Below, piece by piece: positions 51,530 through 62,617 of a stretch of DNA of 64,000 nt. How positions within the stretch are numbered: position 1 is the stretch's first letter; every line of letters starts with the position of its first letter. Under the pieces are notes generated by a model that was not told where the DNA came from, searched no databases, and saw only the letters and a program-made list of their open reading frames with translations. The stretch comes from SZAS-79 sp965279075 (GTDB lineage: Bacteria > Pseudomonadota > Gammaproteobacteria > Burkholderiales > SG8-39), in assembly GCA_965279075.1 (NCBI GenBank), contig CBDIHI010000005.1, positions 1 through 64,000 of the forward strand, written 5' to 3'. Position numbers and translations under genes: made by a program.

Positions 51530-52112
51530 TCAGGATTTTGCCAGAGCTTTCAGCGCGGCCCGGATGCCATCGGACACGGGAATGTCGGCCGGCAGGGACT
51601 TCGTGGCGAGCAGCGCTTCCTTCTCGCTGTAGCCCAGTGCCAGCAGGCGCGTTCAGCACATCGGAGGCCGGCGTCGCCGCGGCACCGGCCGGACCCGCGC
51701 CCGGCAGCACGTCGGCGAGCTTGCCCTTGAGTTCGAGCAGCAGCCGCTCGGCGGTCTTCTTGCCTATGCCCGGCACCTTGGTGAGCCGTGCGCCGTCCTG
51801 CGTGGCCACCGCATGCGCAAGGTCGTTGACCGAAAGGCCGGAGAGCACGGACAGCGCAGTGCGCGCACCCACGCCGGAGATGCGGATCAGCTTGCGGAAA
51901 GCCGAGCGCTCTTCCTCGGTGCCGAAGCCGAACAGGATGTGCGCGTCCTCGCGCACGACGAGGTGCGTGAGCAGCACGACCTTCTCGCCGGTGGCCGGCA
52001 GGTTGTAGAAAGTGCTCATCGGCACGTCGATCTCGTACCCGACGCCGCCCGCATCGACCATCACCTGAGGGGGATTCTTGGCGGCCAGTACGCCTGTTAG
52101 CCGGCCGATCAC
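51530..52112 (-). CDS. ruvA: Holliday junction protein RuvA (one-base frameshift as read)
   Basis: Domains I and II are normal: MIGRLTGVLAAKNPPQVMVDAGGVGYE, RKLIRISGVGARTALSVL and VPGIGKKTAERLLLELKGKL helix-hairpin-helix motifs. Domain III is reached as SDVLNA, then one extra C (GG at 51646-51647 on the plus strand) shifts the frame. The expected continuation LLALGYSEKEALLATKSLP and the ending ALKALAKS are encoded one base out, with the stop at 51530. As read the protein would end in a nonfunctional tail to 51504. The product is needed with the adjacent RuvB, so sequence error is likely. Confidence 0.9.
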
Positions 52113-52137
52113 GGACGGCGCTCCTGCGTGCGGCCGA

Positions 52138-52668
52138 TCACACCAGCCTCCCGTCTTTCATGCGGCGACCCTTGGTGGGGAACGCGCCCAGGCCCTGGCC
52201 GGCATGCGCGTGGCAGATCGCGCAGGCCAGCGCGTCGGCCGCGTCCGGGCTGGGATCGCCCGCGAGCGAAAGCAACCGCTTCACCATCATCTGCACCTGC
52301 TCCTTGGCGGCCTTGCCCGCCCCTACGACGGATTGCTTGACCTGCAGGGCAGTGTACTCGGCGACCGGCAGGCCCGCGAGGACCGCCGCGCAGATCGCCG
52401 CGCCGCGCGCCTGGCCGAGCAGCAGCGTGGACTGCGGGTTCACGTTGACGAAGACTTTCTCTATCGCGGACTGGTCTGGCCGGTTGGCGGCAATCACCTC
52501 GGACAGGCCCTCGAGCAGCACCTTGATGCGCTCGGGCAGCTCGCCCTCGCCGCTCTTGACGCAGCCGCTGGTGACGTAGGTGAGGCGGGTGCCGACCTTG
52601 TCGATCACGCCGAACCCGGTGACCCTCAGGCCAGGGTCGATGCCGAGGATGCGGATGGGCTCGGCCAC
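52138..52668 (-). CDS. ruvC: Holliday junction resolvase RuvC
   Basis: 176 residues. Catalytic acids in GIDPGLRVTGF, AIEKVFVNVNPQSTLLLGQARG and DAADALACAICHAH; the Lys-rich KQSVVGAGKAAKEQVQMM helix is present. Cuts Holliday junctions. yebC-ruvC-ruvA-ruvB order is standard. Confidence 0.97.
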   Translation of the reverse strand: MAEPIRILGIDPGLRVTGFGVIDKVGTRLTYVTSGCVKSGEGELPERIKVLLEGLSEVIAANRPDQSAIEKVFVNVNPQSTLLLGQARGAAICAAVLAGLPVAEYTALQVKQSVVGAGKAAKEQVQMMVKRLLSLAGDPSPDAADALACAICHAHAGQGLGAFPTKGRRMKDGRLV

Positions 52669-52689
52669 TGGCGTTCGGGGCCGGGCCGC

Positions 52690-53418
52690 TCAGGCCTCGT
52701 CCAGCACTGCGGTGGTGTAGACCTCCTGGACGTCGTCCAGGCCTTCGAGCGCGTCGAGGAGCTTCTGCATCTTCGCCGCGTCGTCCCCGGCAAGCGCATT
52801 CTCGAGTGTCGGCTTCATCGTGATCTCGGCGACCTCGGGCTTCAGCCCGGCCTTCTCCAGCCCGGCTTTCACCGCGGCGAAATCCGCGGGCGCGCTGATC
52901 ACCTCGATCGAGCCGTCGTCGTGCGCGACCACGTCCTCGGCGCCTGCGTCGAGCGCGGCTTCCATGACCTTGTCCTCGGTCAGGCCCGGGGCAAACAGGA
53001 ACTGGCCGCAGTGCTTGAAGAGGAAGGCCACCGACCCGTCGGTGCCGAGGTTGCCGCCGTTCTTGGCGAACGCATGCCTGACCTCGGCGACGGTGCGCGT
53101 ACGGTTGTCGGTCATGCAGTCGACGATGATCGCCGCGCCGCCGATGCCGTAGCCCTCGTAGCGGATTTCCTCGTAGTTGACGCCTTCCAGGGTGCCCGTG
53201 CCGCGGCCGATCGCGTTCTGGGTAGTGTCCTTCGGGAGGTTGGCCTCGCGGGCCTTGTCCAGGGCGAGGCGCAGGCGGGGGTTCGAGTTGGCGTCACCGC
53301 CCCCCAGCCGCGCCGCCACCGTGATTTCCTTGATGAGCCGCGTGAATACCTTGCCCCGCTTGGCGTCCTGGCGCCCCTTGCGGTGCTGGATGTTCGCCCA
53401 TTTGCTGTGTCCGGCCAT
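52690..53418 (-). CDS. yebC: YebC/PmpR family regulator
   Basis: 242 residues, starting MAGHSKWANIQHRKGRQDAKRGKVF; RLALDKAREANLPKDT and GGNLGTDGSVAFLFKHCG follow. YebC members act on translation of proline-rich stretches or transcription. ATG 53418 is the family start; longer frames overlap the divergent yjgR. First gene of the run toward tol-pal. Confidence 0.95.
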   Translation of the reverse strand: MAGHSKWANIQHRKGRQDAKRGKVFTRLIKEITVAARLGGGDANSNPRLRLALDKAREANLPKDTTQNAIGRGTGTLEGVNYEEIRYEGYGIGGAAIIVDCMTDNRTRTVAEVRHAFAKNGGNLGTDGSVAFLFKHCGQFLFAPGLTEDKVMEAALDAGAEDVVAHDDGSIEVISAPADFAAVKAGLEKAGLKPEVAEITMKPTLENALAGDDAAKMQKLLDALEGLDDVQEVYTTAVLDEA

Positions 53419-53467
53419 CTCGATCTTTCCGGGAATTAGTTGAAAGTAAACGTATAATTTTACCTCC

Positions 53468-54997
53468 ATGGCCCAGCCCCTGCTCATCGCAAAGAACGCC
53501 ACCGCGGAACTCGCCCTGCTGCCGGGCCTCGCCAACCGCCACGGCCTCATCACCGGCGCGACCGGCACCGGCAAGACGGTGACGCTGCAGGCGCTCGCGC
53601 AGTCCTTCTCCTCGATCGGCGTGCCGGTGTTCATGGCCGACGTGAAAGGCGACCTGTCCGGCATCGCCAAGGCCGGGGGCGCGAACCCCAGGGTCGCCGA
53701 GCGCGTCAAGTCGCTCGGCATCGAACTGAAGTTCGAGGCCTGCCCGGCGGTGTTCTGGGACGTCTTCGGCAAGGACGGCCACCCGGTGCGCGCGACGATC
53801 TCGGACATGGGGCCGCTCCTGCTGTCCTCGATGCTCGCGCTGAACGACACCCAGGAAGGCGTGCTGAACCTGGTGTTCAAGATCGCCGACGACAACGGCC
53901 TGCTGTTGCTCGACGCCAAGGACCTGCGCGCGATGCTGCAGCACGTGGGCGACAACGCGGCACAGTTCCAGACCGAATACGGCAACATCTCGGCGGCCTC
54001 GGTGGGCGCGATCCAGCGCGGGTTGCTCTCGCTTGAAAACCAGGGCGCTGACAAGTTCTTCGGCGAGCCCATGCTCGACATCGCCGACCTGCTGCAGACC
54101 GACGGCGGCAAGGGCGTGGTCAACATCCTCGCCGCCGACAAGCTGATGAACTCGCCGAAGCTCTACGCGACGTTCCTGCTGTGGATGCTGGCCGAGCTGT
54201 TCGAGCACCTGCCCGAGGTGGGCGACCCCGACAAGCCTAAGCTCGTGTTCTTCTTCGACGAGGCGCACCTGCTCTTCACCGACGCGCCCAAGGCGCTGCT
54301 CACCAAGATCGAGCAGGTGGTGAGGCTGATCCGCTCCAAAGGGGTGGGCGTCTACTTCGTCACCCAGAACCCGCTCGACATCCCCGAGTCGGTGCTGGGC
54401 CAGTTGTCCAACCGCGTGCAGCACGCCTTGCGCGCGTTCACCCCCAAGGACCAGAAGGCGGTGAAGTCCGCGGCCGACACCTTGCGCCCGAACCCTAAGC
54501 TGAAGACGGACCAGGTGATCATGGAACTCGGCGTCGGCGAAGCGCTGGTGAGCTTCCTCGACGAGAAGGGCCGGCCGACCATGGTCGAGCGCGCCTTCAT
54601 CGTGCCGCCGGGCAGCCAGCTCGGCCCGCTGGATGCGGCGGAGCGCCGCAAGGCGATCGAATCGGCCGCGATCTTCGGGCACTACGAGAAAGTCGTCGAC
54701 CGTGAGTCGGCCTACGAGAAGCTTAAGGGACGCACCACCGATCGCCACGACACGTCGACGCCCGCCGGCCAGCCCGCGCAGGGCCCGGCCGCACAACCGC
54801 AGGATGCAGGCGGCGGCGTGGGCGGCATGATTTCCGATGTCCTGTTCGGCCGCACCGGGCCGCGCGGCGGCAAGCAGTCCCGGGGCCTGGTCGAGGCCGT
54901 GGCCACCAGCGCCGCGCGCACGATCGGCTCGGAACTGGGACGGCAGGTGTTGCGCGGGGTGCTCGGCTCGATCCTCGGCGGCTCGAAGCGCCGGTAA
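53468..54997 (+). CDS. yjgR: YjgR-type DUF853 P-loop ATPase (HerA-like)
   Basis: 509 residues. Opening LLIAKNATAELALLPGLANRHGLITGATGTGKTVTLQ, Walker A GATGTGKT; VFMADVKGDLSG; Walker B LVFFFDEAHLLF; then RLIRSKGVGVYFVTQNPLDIP. It matches E. coli YjgR throughout. HerA-like ATPases move DNA or protein, but YjgR itself is uncharacterised. A GTG for the next gene follows the stop directly. Confidence 0.92.
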   Translation: MAQPLLIAKNATAELALLPGLANRHGLITGATGTGKTVTLQALAQSFSSIGVPVFMADVKGDLSGIAKAGGANPRVAERVKSLGIELKFEACPAVFWDVFGKDGHPVRATISDMGPLLLSSMLALNDTQEGVLNLVFKIADDNGLLLLDAKDLRAMLQHVGDNAAQFQTEYGNISAASVGAIQRGLLSLENQGADKFFGEPMLDIADLLQTDGGKGVVNILAADKLMNSPKLYATFLLWMLAELFEHLPEVGDPDKPKLVFFFDEAHLLFTDAPKALLTKIEQVVRLIRSKGVGVYFVTQNPLDIPESVLGQLSNRVQHALRAFTPKDQKAVKSAADTLRPNPKLKTDQVIMELGVGEALVSFLDEKGRPTMVERAFIVPPGSQLGPLDAAERRKAIESAAIFGHYEKVVDRESAYEKLKGRTTDRHDTSTPAGQPAQGPAAQPQDAGGGVGGMISDVLFGRTGPRGGKQSRGLVEAVATSAARTIGSELGRQVLRGVLGSILGGSKRR

Positions 54998-55920
54998 GTG
55001 GCGGGCGTTTCCTACCGGGCGTGGGGGCTCCTGCTGGCCCTCGGAGGCGTGATCGGTTTCGGGCTCAGGCCCGTCTTCGTGAAGCTCTGCTACGCGATCG
55101 AACCCGTCACCCCCGTCACGCTGCTGTTCCTGCGGATGTTGCTTTCGCTCCCGTTCTTCGCCGCGGTCGCGTGGTGGCTCGGATACCGGGACTCGCGCAG
55201 TTCCGCCAGGCGCTCGCCGCTGACGCCGAAGGAGTGGGCCGCCGTCGCGGGCCTCGGGTTCGTAGGCTATTACCTCTCGAGCTTCCTCGACTTCATCGGC
55301 CTGCAATACGTTGGCGCGGGCGTGGGGCGGCTGATCCTGTTCATCTACCCGACGATGGTCGTGCTGCTGTCGCTTGTCTTCCTCAAGAAGCGCCCCACGC
55401 GCAGGGACCTTGCGGCCCTCGCCATCAGCTATGCGGGAATCGCGCTGGTCGTCTCGGGGCAGATAGGCGCCCACGGGGAGGACCGACGGTTCCTGTTCGG
55501 AGTGCTGATGTGCCTCTCGGCCGCGCTGTCCTATGCCACCTACCTGGTCGCCGGCAGCGAGCTCACGCGGCGCATCGGCTCGATGCGCTTCACCGCCTAC
55601 ACGATGATCGCCGCAACGCTGCCCGCGGCGGTGCAGTTCTTCGCGCTCGAGCCGCTGTCGGCGCTCGACCTGTCCGCGCAGCTGTGGTGGACCCTGCTGG
55701 CCATGGTGGTGTTCGCCACCGTCATCCCCTCCTTCATGGTGGCCGAGGCGTTGAAGCGCATCGGCGCCAACCAGTTCGCGCTGATCGGCGCGGTCGGTCC
55801 TGTCGTCACCGTCTATGCGGGCGTGATCGGGCTCGAGGAGCCGGTCACCGCCATCCAGGTCGCAGGCAGCGTGCTGGTCATCTCCGGCGTGCTCCTCGTC
55901 TCCCTCAAATCGAAGGCATC

Positions 55921-55924
<4 letters not shown>
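54998..55924 (+). CDS. EamA/DMT-superfamily transporter
   Basis: 308 residues, ten predicted membrane helices in two EamA repeats (LLLALGGVIGFGLRPVFVKL; ALSYATYLVAGSELTRRIG; FMVAEALKRIGANQFALIGAVGPVVTVYAGVIGL). GTG start immediately after the yjgR stop. Metabolite exporter; substrate unreadable. Ends in ATGA with the ABC-F gene. Confidence 0.9.
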
Positions 55925-57528
<1,604 letters not shown>

Positions 57529-57538
57529 AGGAAAAAAC

Positions 57539-58318
57539 ATGGATCTCGGGATTCGCGGCAGGACCGCACTCGTCACCGCCGGCAGCAAGGGCCTCGGCAA
57601 GGGCTGCGCGCTGTCGCTCGCCAAAGAAGGCGTCAACGTCGTCGTCACCGCGCGCGGCAAGGAGGCCCTCGAGGCCACGGCCGACGAACTCCGCGCGCTG
57701 GGCGTCAAGGTCGGCGCCGTCGCGGGCGACATCACGACGCCCGAAGGCCGCGCCGCGGCGCTCGCCGCGTGCCCCGCGCCCGACATCCTCGTGAACAACG
57801 CAGGCGGCCCGCCGCCCGGGGATTTCCGCGACTGGGACCGCGAGACCTGGATCAAGGCGCTCGACGGCAACATGATCACGCCGATCCTGCTGATCCGCGC
57901 CGTGGTCGACCGGATGATCGAAAGGAAATTCGGCCGCATCGTCAACATCACCTCGGGCGCCGTGAAGTTCCCCATCCCGGAACTCGGCCTGTCCAACGGC
58001 GCGCGCACCGGCCTCACGGGGTTCGTTGCCGGGCTGTCGAGGAAGACCGTACGCCACAACGTGACCATCAACGCCGTGCTGCCCGGCCCTTTCGAGACCG
58101 ACCGGCTGCGCGCGAACTTCAAGTTCAACGCCGAGAAGACCGGCAAGAGCGAGGAGGAGTTGCGCCGTGCCCGCGCCGAATCCAACCCCTCCGGCCGCTT
58201 CGGCACCATCGAGGAATTCGGCGACGCCTGCGCCTACCTGTGCAGCGCGCAGGCCGGCTACATCACGGGGCAGAACCTGCTCCTCGACGGAGGGGCGTAC
58301 CCCGGCACGTTCGGCTGA
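57539..58318 (+). CDS. SDR-family protein lacking the YxxxK catalytic pair
   Basis: 259 residues, Rossmann fold: cofactor motif TAGSKGLGKG, NNAG (DILVNNAGGPPPG), conserved Ser139 in ITSGAVK. At the catalytic position the sequence is ELGLSNGARTGLTGF, so Tyr is Ser152 and Lys is Arg156. This places it in the 3-oxoacyl-ACP-reductase-like subgroup that lacks the full tetrad (CDD cd05344-like). Activity is uncertain. It is first in an SDR/dioxygenase/Bug-receptor run. Confidence 0.88.
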   Translation: MDLGIRGRTALVTAGSKGLGKGCALSLAKEGVNVVVTARGKEALEATADELRALGVKVGAVAGDITTPEGRAAALAACPAPDILVNNAGGPPPGDFRDWDRETWIKALDGNMITPILLIRAVVDRMIERKFGRIVNITSGAVKFPIPELGLSNGARTGLTGFVAGLSRKTVRHNVTINAVLPGPFETDRLRANFKFNAEKTGKSEEELRRARAESNPSGRFGTIEEFGDACAYLCSAQAGYITGQNLLLDGGAYPGTFG

Positions 58319-58400
58319 CACCGCATTCGCACCACCCGGCTCCACCCAGAGGCAGTCCACTGCCCGCAGAAAGCACAGAGCAACCCACCCGGAGGAGCAC

Positions 58401-59480
58401 ATGTCCGCAGTCATGGAAGTCAAGCCGTCCCCGCTGCCGCCCGGCGCCATCGCCGGGCCCGCGGCGTGGAAAGGCCAGGAGATCACCGCAAGCCGTGACT
58501 GGATGTACGAGCTTACGTCGGCCGACCTCGCCGAGATCGACGCGGCGATCCGCACGCACTTTGCGGAAGGCCGCGAGATGGGCGACATCTCGCCGTCCAC
58601 CTTCAGGCTGCCCGCTCTCGCGAAGAAGCTCGCCACCCTCCTCGACCAAGTGCTGCACGGGCGCGGCTTCGTGATGCTGCGCGGGTTCGATGTGACCGGA
58701 CGCACGACGGCCGAGAGCGCCGTCGCCTACCTGGGCATCGGCTCGCACCTCGGTAGTTTCCGCTCGCAGAACGCCAAGGGGCACCTCCTCGGCCACGTCT
58801 GCGACCTCGGCCTCGACATCAGGAAGCCAACGACGCGTTACTACCAGACCAACCGCGAGCTCGAATATCACACGGACTCCTGCGACATCGTGGGGCTGCT
58901 CTGCCTGAAGACGTCGAAATCCGGCGGTGAGAGCCGCCTGGTCAGCTCGGTCACGCTGCACAACGAGATGCTGCGCCGGCGGCCGGACCTGTGGAAGCAG
59001 CTGTTCAACCCATTTCCGACGGACCGGCGCGGCGAGGTCCCGCCCGGCATGCTGCCGTGGTTCGAGCTGCCGGTGTTCAATTGGCACGCAGGCGAGTTGT
59101 CGACGATCTTCGCCGGGCAGTACATCCGTTCGGCGCAGGCCAATTTCCCGCAGGCGCGCAGGCTCACCGCCGTCGAGCACGAGGCCCTGGACATGCTGGA
59201 CACGCTCAGCAACGACCCCGACCTGAACCTCACCATCGAGTTCCGCCCCGGGGACATGCAGTTCGTGCACAACCACCAGATCCTGCACAGCCGCACCGAC
59301 TTCGAGGACTGGCCGGAGCTCGAAAAGCGCCGCCACCTGCTGCGCCTGTGGCTCGCGCCCGCCAGCGCGCGCGAACTGCCCCCGGACTACGCGCAGCGCT
59401 ACGGGTCGATCGCCCCGGGCAACCGCGGCGGCATCATCACCAAAGAAACCCGCCTGACCTTCGTACTGGAGCCGCAATGA
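58401..59480 (+). CDS. TauD/TfdA-family Fe(II)/2OG dioxygenase (second copy)
   Basis: 359 residues, ATG 58401 after GGAGGAG. Triad H157-x-D159 (EYHTDSCD) and H296 (ILHSRTD); 2OG Arg in KRRHLLRLWL. It shares GGESRLVSSVTLHNEMLRRRPDL with the copy at 13683. It overlaps the Bug receptor start by four bases (ATGA), tying oxidation to import. Confidence 0.9.
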   Translation: MSAVMEVKPSPLPPGAIAGPAAWKGQEITASRDWMYELTSADLAEIDAAIRTHFAEGREMGDISPSTFRLPALAKKLATLLDQVLHGRGFVMLRGFDVTGRTTAESAVAYLGIGSHLGSFRSQNAKGHLLGHVCDLGLDIRKPTTRYYQTNRELEYHTDSCDIVGLLCLKTSKSGGESRLVSSVTLHNEMLRRRPDLWKQLFNPFPTDRRGEVPPGMLPWFELPVFNWHAGELSTIFAGQYIRSAQANFPQARRLTAVEHEALDMLDTLSNDPDLNLTIEFRPGDMQFVHNHQILHSRTDFEDWPELEKRRHLLRLWLAPASARELPPDYAQRYGSIAPGNRGGIITKETRLTFVLEPQ

Positions 59481-60466
59481 CCCAATCCACCCGCCGCAGG
59501 TTCCTTTCCGCCACCGCTGCGACGGCGGCGCTCGCCGCCTCCGGCGCGGGCTTCGCGCAATCCCAGGCCTACCCGAACAAGACGGTGCGGATCCTCGTCG
59601 GATTCGCACCGGGCGGCATCGTCGACACGCTGGGGCGGCTGCTCGCGGACCGGCTCCAGCGCCAGATGGGCCAGCCCTTCGTCGTCGAGAACCGGCCGGG
59701 CGCCGGCGCCAACCTGGCCACGGGCCTCGTCGCCCGCGCCCGGGGCAACCCTTACACCCTGCTGCTTGCCAGCAGCGGGCCGCTCGCGGTCAGCCCGACC
59801 ACCGAAGCCAACCTGGGGTACGACCCGCTTACCGACCTCACGCCGATTTCCATCATGGCGAAGACGCCACTGGTGCTGGTCGTTCCGGCCGCCTCGCCCT
59901 ACCAGACGCTGGACTCGCTGATGCAGGCGATGAAGAAATCCACGCAGGAGGTGCTGTACCCGACCCCCGGCGTGGGCTCGCCGCAACTGCTTGCGCAGGA
60001 GGCGTTCCGGCAACGGGTCGGCTTCCCGGCCGCACCCGTCCATTACAACGGCAGCGCGCCCGCCGTGATGGCGGTGCTCACCAGCGAATTCCCTTTCACG
60101 ATCGAGAACCCGCTGCTGACGCTCGGCCACATCAAGGCCGGCAAGCTGCGTGCGCTTGCCGTCACGAGCAGGCAGCGCGCGCCGCTGCTGCCCGATGTCC
60201 CGACCATGTCGGAGGCGGGACTCGAGGGATTCGAGGCGGGCGGCTGGTACGGGCTCGTGGCCCCCGCCGGCATCCCGCAGGAGATCGTCAACCAATTGCA
60301 CGCCGAGACCGTCACGGCGCTGAAGGAACCGGATTTCGCGCGCCGCATCGCGGAGATGGCCTCGCCCAACATCACCAGCACGCCGGACGAGTTCCGCGCC
60401 TTCATCGCCAGCGAGATCCAGAAGTGGCGGTCGGTGCTGCTGGCGGCCAAGCCGGCGAAGGGCTGA
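59477..60466 (+). CDS. Bug/TctC-type solute-binding receptor
   Basis: 329 residues. Tat/Sec-like leader STRRRFLSATAATAALAAS with RR, then YPNKTVRILVGFAPGGIVDTLGRLLADRLQ, the hallmark of Bug receptors of tripartite tricarboxylate transporters. ENRPGAGANLATGLVA lines the carboxylate pocket. No TctA/TctB genes nearby, so the membrane part must be elsewhere. Probably binds a carboxylate that the coupled dioxygenase uses. Confidence 0.92.
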   Translation: MTQSTRRRFLSATAATAALAASGAGFAQSQAYPNKTVRILVGFAPGGIVDTLGRLLADRLQRQMGQPFVVENRPGAGANLATGLVARARGNPYTLLLASSGPLAVSPTTEANLGYDPLTDLTPISIMAKTPLVLVVPAASPYQTLDSLMQAMKKSTQEVLYPTPGVGSPQLLAQEAFRQRVGFPAAPVHYNGSAPAVMAVLTSEFPFTIENPLLTLGHIKAGKLRALAVTSRQRAPLLPDVPTMSEAGLEGFEAGGWYGLVAPAGIPQEIVNQLHAETVTALKEPDFARRIAEMASPNITSTPDEFRAFIASEIQKWRSVLLAAKPAKG

Positions 60467-60493
60467 ACTTCGAGGCAGGCCCGATTATTCTGA

Positions 60494-60530
60494 CTCCTAC
60501 CTGACTGGGATGCCCGGCGTCAGGCGGGAG
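60494..60530 (+). terminator. Putative terminator after Bug receptor
   Basis: CTCCTACCTGAC (60494-60505) pairs imperfectly with GTCAGGCGGGAG (60519-60530), followed by TAGACTTTTCGCC. Modest T-run. Confidence 0.45.
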
Positions 60531-60573
60531 TAGACTTTTCGCCTTTCCATCGCGGCTTCGGGGGAGGGCGCGT

Positions 60574-61239
60574 ATGTCTTCAAACATCCGGATCCTCGTC
60601 GTTTCCGCCGCTTGCGCGGCCTTGTCCGGCTGCTTCGGGCCCACGCCTTACCAGGTCAAGGCCTACAACGGCGGCTACGACGACAAGCCAGTCAGCGGCG
60701 AGCGCCATTTCGTCGCGTTCTACGGCAACGGCTTCACCTCACGCGAGGCAGTGATGAAATACTGGCTGTACCGTTGCGCCGAGGTCACGTCCAAGGCCGG
60801 GTTCGATTACTTCGTGCTTCTGTCCCGTGCGCCACGCCCCGGCGCCGGCCTCGAACTCCAGGACGAAATTGCGAGGGTCGCCGATATCCGTCGCCTCGAG
60901 CCCGGCGAAGCCGTGCTTGCAAAGGGCGTGAGCGGCGGCTCGCGCGTACCCACCTACACCTATATCCCTGGCGGGGGCGGGACGGTCACCCGCTGGTCGG
61001 CGAGCGGCGTGATCGAAATGTATAAGGGCGAGCCGCTGGCGATGAATTCCGTGACGTTCGTCGCGAAGGACCTGCTCGACAAGCTGGGCCCCGAAGTCCG
61101 TGCCGGCGTCGTTCCCGGCAAGGGCTTCGGCCTGCCCGAACCTGGCAAGGGCGATGCCACCGCCGAGGCCGATGTGCCATCAGCCGGCGGCAACGAGCCC
61201 GTCAAGCTCGACGACCTGAAAGACCTGCTGCCCAAGTGA
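60574..61239 (+). CDS. Predicted lipoprotein, CC0125/CC1285-like
   Basis: 221 residues. Lipobox AALSGC with Cys20; body contains YNGGYDDKPVSGERHFVAFYGNGFTS and VMKYWLYRCAEVTSKAGFDYFVLL, the pattern of the CC0125/CC1285 lipoproteins. Function unknown. GTGA overlap couples it to the protease gene that follows. Confidence 0.85.
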   Translation: MSSNIRILVVSAACAALSGCFGPTPYQVKAYNGGYDDKPVSGERHFVAFYGNGFTSREAVMKYWLYRCAEVTSKAGFDYFVLLSRAPRPGAGLELQDEIARVADIRRLEPGEAVLAKGVSGGSRVPTYTYIPGGGGTVTRWSASGVIEMYKGEPLAMNSVTFVAKDLLDKLGPEVRAGVVPGKGFGLPEPGKGDATAEADVPSAGGNEPVKLDDLKDLLPK

Positions 61240-62573
61240 CCACGTCTCCCCTCCTGCGATTCACGACGGTCGCGGCGACGCTGTGCGCGCTGTCGCCCTG
61301 CCCGGCCTTCGCCCTTGCGCCGGACCAGGTGTTCGAGAAAGTCTCTCCCAGTGTGTGGGCCGTCCGCGGGCTCGACGCGCTGGAACGTCCCTTCAGTTAC
61401 GGCAGCGGCGTGGTCGTGGCCCCCGGGCGCGTGATCACCAATTGCCATGTTCTCGCGCGCGCCAAGGCGATCCAGGTGAGGCGCGAAAACATATCCTTCG
61501 AAGGCAGGCTCGAGCACGCCGACGTCGAGCGTGACCTGTGCCTGCTCAGCGTGGCCGGGTTCACCGCGCCCCCGGTGGAGATCGGCACGATGGACAACCT
61601 CAAGGTCGGCCAGCGTGCCTACGCGATCGGCAACCCGCAGAGATTCGCGCTGACGCTGTCGGAGGGCCTGATCTCGGGATTGCGCGGCGAGGACCCTCGC
61701 GTGCCCCCGATCCAGACCACGGCGCCGATCTCGCCGGGTTCGAGCGGCGGGGGACTGTTCGACGTCGAGGGCAGGCTGGTCGGCATCACGACGCTGATCT
61801 TCGTCGGCCGCGAGCGCCTGGCGCAGAGCATCAACTTCGCGCTGCCGGCGGACTGGATCAAGGACGTCCCGGAACGCTCCGCCATGGCCCTGGCCAAGCG
61901 CAAGGACCAGGCGGCGGCGCGTGCTTCGGCGGCATCCGGCGGCGGGCCGTCCGTGCCGGCCTCGGATTCGCTGCCTGAGGTCGGCGCCACGTGGAAATAC
62001 CGCTACTCGGACCTGCACTACGGCCGCATCAAGCAGGACTTCACGTTGCGCGTGACCGGCGTCAGCGGGTGGAGCGTGACCGAGGCGTTCGAGCGTGGCA
62101 ACGCCGGGGACGGAGCGCATGCGATACAGGCCACGATCGTCGCTCAGGACCTCAAGTACGGCCAGAAGCTGATCGAATCCGGGCGGACCATCGCCGAGTT
62201 CGCGCCCTACCTCATCGGCACCGGGAAGCTCGAAGGCTCACTGCCCTGGCACGAACTGGGCTCCACCCACCCGCTCGCGAAAGGCGCCGGCTGGAGGTAC
62301 GACGGCATGCGCCAGGCCGGCGAGCAGGTTTCCGTGCCCGCAGGGTCCTACAAGAGCGTCCGCGTGGAGATCAACGGCCGCACGTCGAGCGCCGAATCGG
62401 CCAGCGTGTTCCGGCAGTACGTCCGCCCCGTGGCCCGGTTCCAGTACACGATCTGGTACGCGCCCGCGGTGAAGCGCTACGTGAAACTGCGCCAGGAATC
62501 ATGGGATTCCGACGGCAACAAGGTCAGCGACGACGTCGTCGAGCTGGTTTCCTACAAGGACAAGGGGAGCTGA
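61236..62573 (+). CDS. S1C-like trypsin-fold protease with novel C-terminal domain
   Basis: 445 residues, GTG start overlapping the lipoprotein stop. Signal peptide to ~26 (PAFALAPDQ). Triad H71 (ITNCHVLA), D100 (VERDLCLLSV), S170 (SPGSSGGGLF). After ~residue 245 there is no PDZ domain; instead ~200 residues unlike DegP: TWKYRYSDLHYGRIKQDF, VPAGSYKSVRVEING, FQYTIWYAPAVKRYVKLRQESWD, a DUF3108-like pattern. Periplasmic, with a presumed lipoprotein partner. Confidence 0.85.
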   Translation: MTTSPLLRFTTVAATLCALSPCPAFALAPDQVFEKVSPSVWAVRGLDALERPFSYGSGVVVAPGRVITNCHVLARAKAIQVRRENISFEGRLEHADVERDLCLLSVAGFTAPPVEIGTMDNLKVGQRAYAIGNPQRFALTLSEGLISGLRGEDPRVPPIQTTAPISPGSSGGGLFDVEGRLVGITTLIFVGRERLAQSINFALPADWIKDVPERSAMALAKRKDQAAARASAASGGGPSVPASDSLPEVGATWKYRYSDLHYGRIKQDFTLRVTGVSGWSVTEAFERGNAGDGAHAIQATIVAQDLKYGQKLIESGRTIAEFAPYLIGTGKLEGSLPWHELGSTHPLAKGAGWRYDGMRQAGEQVSVPAGSYKSVRVEINGRTSSAESASVFRQYVRPVARFQYTIWYAPAVKRYVKLRQESWDSDGNKVSDDVVELVSYKDKGS

Positions 62574-62617
62574 CCCCGGCCGTGGGACGCGCCTGCGCTA
62601 CGGTGCAGGGCCTGTCG

